DNA of 7,276 bases from the NCBI GenBank assembly GCA_013139935.1, contig WSZX01000252.1:1-7276 (forward strand), written 5' to 3'. Below the pieces are notes generated by a model, which had not been told where the DNA came from, ran no database searches, and was given only the letters and a program-made list of their open reading frames with translations. This document shows, one piece after another, positions 5,736 to 7,276 of the stretch (its first letter is position 1; each line of letters starts with the position of its first letter). Made by a program: the position numbers and the translations under genes. Source of the DNA: Ardenticatenales bacterium. GTDB lineage: Bacteria; Chloroflexota; Anaerolineae; Promineifilales; UBA4811.

Positions 5736-6841
5736 GGGCCCGCCCGGTGGAAGCGTTTCCCGCCGTTCCCCGGCGTTCGGACATTATCAGGGCATTCCAA
5801 GAGCGCGGGAACTCTGTGGCGGCCGTCTTTCCCATCCACTACCCCCGTGCGCTGTTTCGTGCCTTTCACGTCCTTCCGGTAGAGGTCTGGGGCCCGCCGG
5901 AAATGGACCCCAGCGTGGGGGCGGCCCACCTCCAGCCGTACGTATGCTCCATTGTCCAAAACGCGATCTCCTTTCTCCAAACGGGGGGGCTCGACGTGGC
6001 TGATTTCCTTGTTGTTCCGCATACTTGCGATTCTCTTCAGGGTCTGGCGAGCATCTGGATCGACTTGGTGTGTCCCAAACAGCCTGTCCTTCCCATCTAT
6101 CTACCACGAGGAAGACGAGAGAGCGACATTGACTTTCTCACTGAAGAACTGCGTTCCGTCCACTGTCGCCTGGAGGGGTTGACCGGCCGCTCTCCCTCGG
6201 ATGGTGAGCTGCTGGCGTGTGTCCGGCGCGAGGAGGCAGCGGACGCGCTCCTCTCGAAACTCCGTCGGCGCCGCGCGACCTTGCCGCTCGCGGACACAAG
6301 TTATTATCGTCTCGTTCGCAGCCGCGAGTATCTCCCGGCCGAGACCTTTATCGAACTGGCGCGGAGCAGGCTGGAGCGGGCGGACCCCGGCGCCCGAGTC
6401 TCCGTCAAGGCCCCCATCATTCTATCCGGCATCGTCCCCGAGCCGCTGAGCCTACTGCAGGCGATTTCCGAGATGGGTGGGGGAATCGTGGCGGACGATC
6501 TGGCCTGCTGCGGGCGCCGGCTCTATCCGCCCGGCAAGAGCGAGCAACCTTTTCGCCGAATGGCGGAGCGGATTCTCCACGCCTCTCCCGACCCCACTCG
6601 GGGTTCCCCCATCCAGAGCCGGTTGAAACACCTGCTGCGGCTGGCCGAATCATCGAGGGCCAATGGGGTCGTCTTTTACGAGATCAAGTTCTGTGAACCG
6701 GAGCTGTTTGATCTGCCGGACCTGCGCCGCGGGCTGCAAGAGGCGGGAATTCCATCGGTGACGGTAGAGGTGGATATCAACGACCCTCTCTCCCACCGGA
6801 CACTGACCCGGGTCGGCGCTTTCTTGGAAATGATCCAATGA
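5732..6841 (+). CDS. 2-hydroxyacyl-CoA dehydratase / benzoyl-CoA reductase BcrC-like subunit
   Basis: A 369-residue member of the HgdB/BcrC family (COG1775, PF06050), whose subunits hold a [4Fe-4S] cluster and use ATP-driven low-potential electrons for radical dehydration of 2-hydroxyacyl-CoA or ring reduction of benzoyl-CoA. Visible family motifs are YVCSIVQN (C72), VPHTCDSLQG (C99), DDLACCGRRLY (C259-C260) and the C-terminal block VVFYEIKFCEPELFDLP (C321). C72, C99 and one further Cys are candidate cluster ligands. The likely start is TTG 5732, overlapping the kinase stop (TTGA) with AGAGG four bases upstream; GTG 5747, with GAGGG upstream, is an alternative that removes five residues. Length matches the family. 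The stop overlaps the next gene by ATGA, so the two subunits are translationally coupled and probably form the heterodimer. The sequence does not decide between a dehydratase and an aryl-CoA reductase. The ATPase activator needed by the family is not in the window. Confidence 0.9.
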   Translation: MRARPVEAFPAVPRRSDIIRAFQERGNSVAAVFPIHYPRALFRAFHVLPVEVWGPPEMDPSVGAAHLQPYVCSIVQNAISFLQTGGLDVADFLVVPHTCDSLQGLASIWIDLVCPKQPVLPIYLPRGRRESDIDFLTEELRSVHCRLEGLTGRSPSDGELLACVRREEAADALLSKLRRRRATLPLADTSYYRLVRSREYLPAETFIELARSRLERADPGARVSVKAPIILSGIVPEPLSLLQAISEMGGGIVADDLACCGRRLYPPGKSEQPFRRMAERILHASPDPTRGSPIQSRLKHLLRLAESSRANGVVFYEIKFCEPELFDLPDLRRGLQEAGIPSVTVEVDINDPLSHRTLTRVGAFLEMIQ

Positions 6842-7276
6842 GTGCTAGCGCCAGGCTTGTGTACCGGTGGAACGTCAACGTGGCGGGCCGGGCGGCTCTG
6901 CGCTGGGCGAGGTGGCGGGCCGAGCGACGTGCCCAAAGCGGCTCTCACTGGAAGAGCGATGTCCTAATCCCCCCACTCGGAATCTCCCCGTGGACCAAGG
7001 AGCTGATCGGCCGTCATTTCTTGCAAGGGCGTTACGCTCATCTTCGCGGCAAGGTGGCCTGGGTCACCTCTGGGGCACCGGTGGAGTTTCTCAAGGCGCT
7101 AGGCTATTATGTGCTTTACCCTGAGAACCATGCAGCCATCTGCGGGACGATGCGGGTCGCGGTGGATATCGCTTCCGAGGCTGAGGATGCCGGTTATTCG
7201 CGCGACATCTGCTCGTATGCCCGCACCGATATCGGAGCCATGCTATCTGGGAGAACGCCGGTGGGGAGATTGCCCC
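6838..7276 (+). CDS. 2-hydroxyacyl-CoA dehydratase / benzoyl-CoA reductase BcrB-like subunit, N-terminal 146 residues (3' end outside window)
   Basis: The frame opens MSASARLVYRWNVN at the ATG 6838, overlapping the stop of the preceding subunit, and runs off the window. Recognisable family features are the segment GKVAWVTSGAPVEFLKALGYYVLYPENHAAICG (C102) and AGYSRDICSYARTDIG (C125). The latter is the conserved Cys region of BcrB/HgdA-type subunits that bind a [4Fe-4S] cluster. The first 35 residues are rich in Arg, Trp and Ala and look less conserved. With the preceding gene it would make the two-subunit catalytic component. No strong ribosome site is seen (GGAAA 8 nt upstream), so translation probably depends on coupling. 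Family members have about 380-480 residues, so over half is outside the window. Confidence 0.9.
   Translation, partial: MSASARLVYRWNVNVAGRAALRWARWRAERRAQSGSHWKSDVLIPPLGISPWTKELIGRHFLQGRYAHLRGKVAWVTSGAPVEFLKALGYYVLYPENHAAICGTMRVAVDIASEAEDAGYSRDICSYARTDIGAMLSGRTPVGRLP

Overview
The window looks like a GC-rich, probably anaerobic bacterial genome. The genes are dense, several start or stop codons overlap, Shine-Dalgarno sites are strong and promoter -10 boxes are recognisable. An aldehyde:ferredoxin oxidoreductase (AOR) family tungsto-/molybdoenzyme, two 2-hydroxyacyl-CoA dehydratase/benzoyl-CoA reductase-type subunits and a CHAT-like/TPR protein together recall anaerobic Chloroflexota. That placement is an inference from family content only; Desulfobacterota and other anaerobes remain possible.

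Left half, minus strand (about 3020 down to 1). A small divergent promoter region precedes an AIM24/TIGR00266-family protein (2978-2193). Next come a possible 18-codon upstream peptide (2134-2078) overlapping a MoaD/ThiS-like protein (2081-1671), and then the first 425 residues of an AOR-family enzyme (1276 to beyond base 1). Between the MoaD-like gene and AOR lies a sigma70-type promoter (-35 TTGACA, 17-bp spacer, -10 TAGATT). It is followed by a leader of about 360 nt that can fold into six successive hairpins and matches no riboswitch class I recognise. This leader is the most unusual part of the window.

Middle, plus strand (about 3089-4332). A protein with a CHAT-like N-terminal part runs directly into six TPR units of exactly 40 codons. 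The reading frame breaks in the last repeat, where one G is missing compared with the other units, so the annotated C-terminus is probably not the ancestral one.

Right half, plus strand (about 4517-7276). After a TATAAT box and a leader holding a perfect 10-bp hairpin come three genes with 4-base overlaps: a soluble receiver-histidine kinase (4608-5735), a 2-hydroxyacyl-CoA dehydratase/BcrC-like subunit (5732-6841) and a second, BcrB-like subunit cut off by the window edge (6838 onward). The overlaps imply one mRNA and coupled translation, which ties a two-component sensor to low-potential CoA-ester chemistry. AOR and the dehydratase-type enzymes both use low-potential electrons, but nothing in the sequence shows that the two clusters act together.
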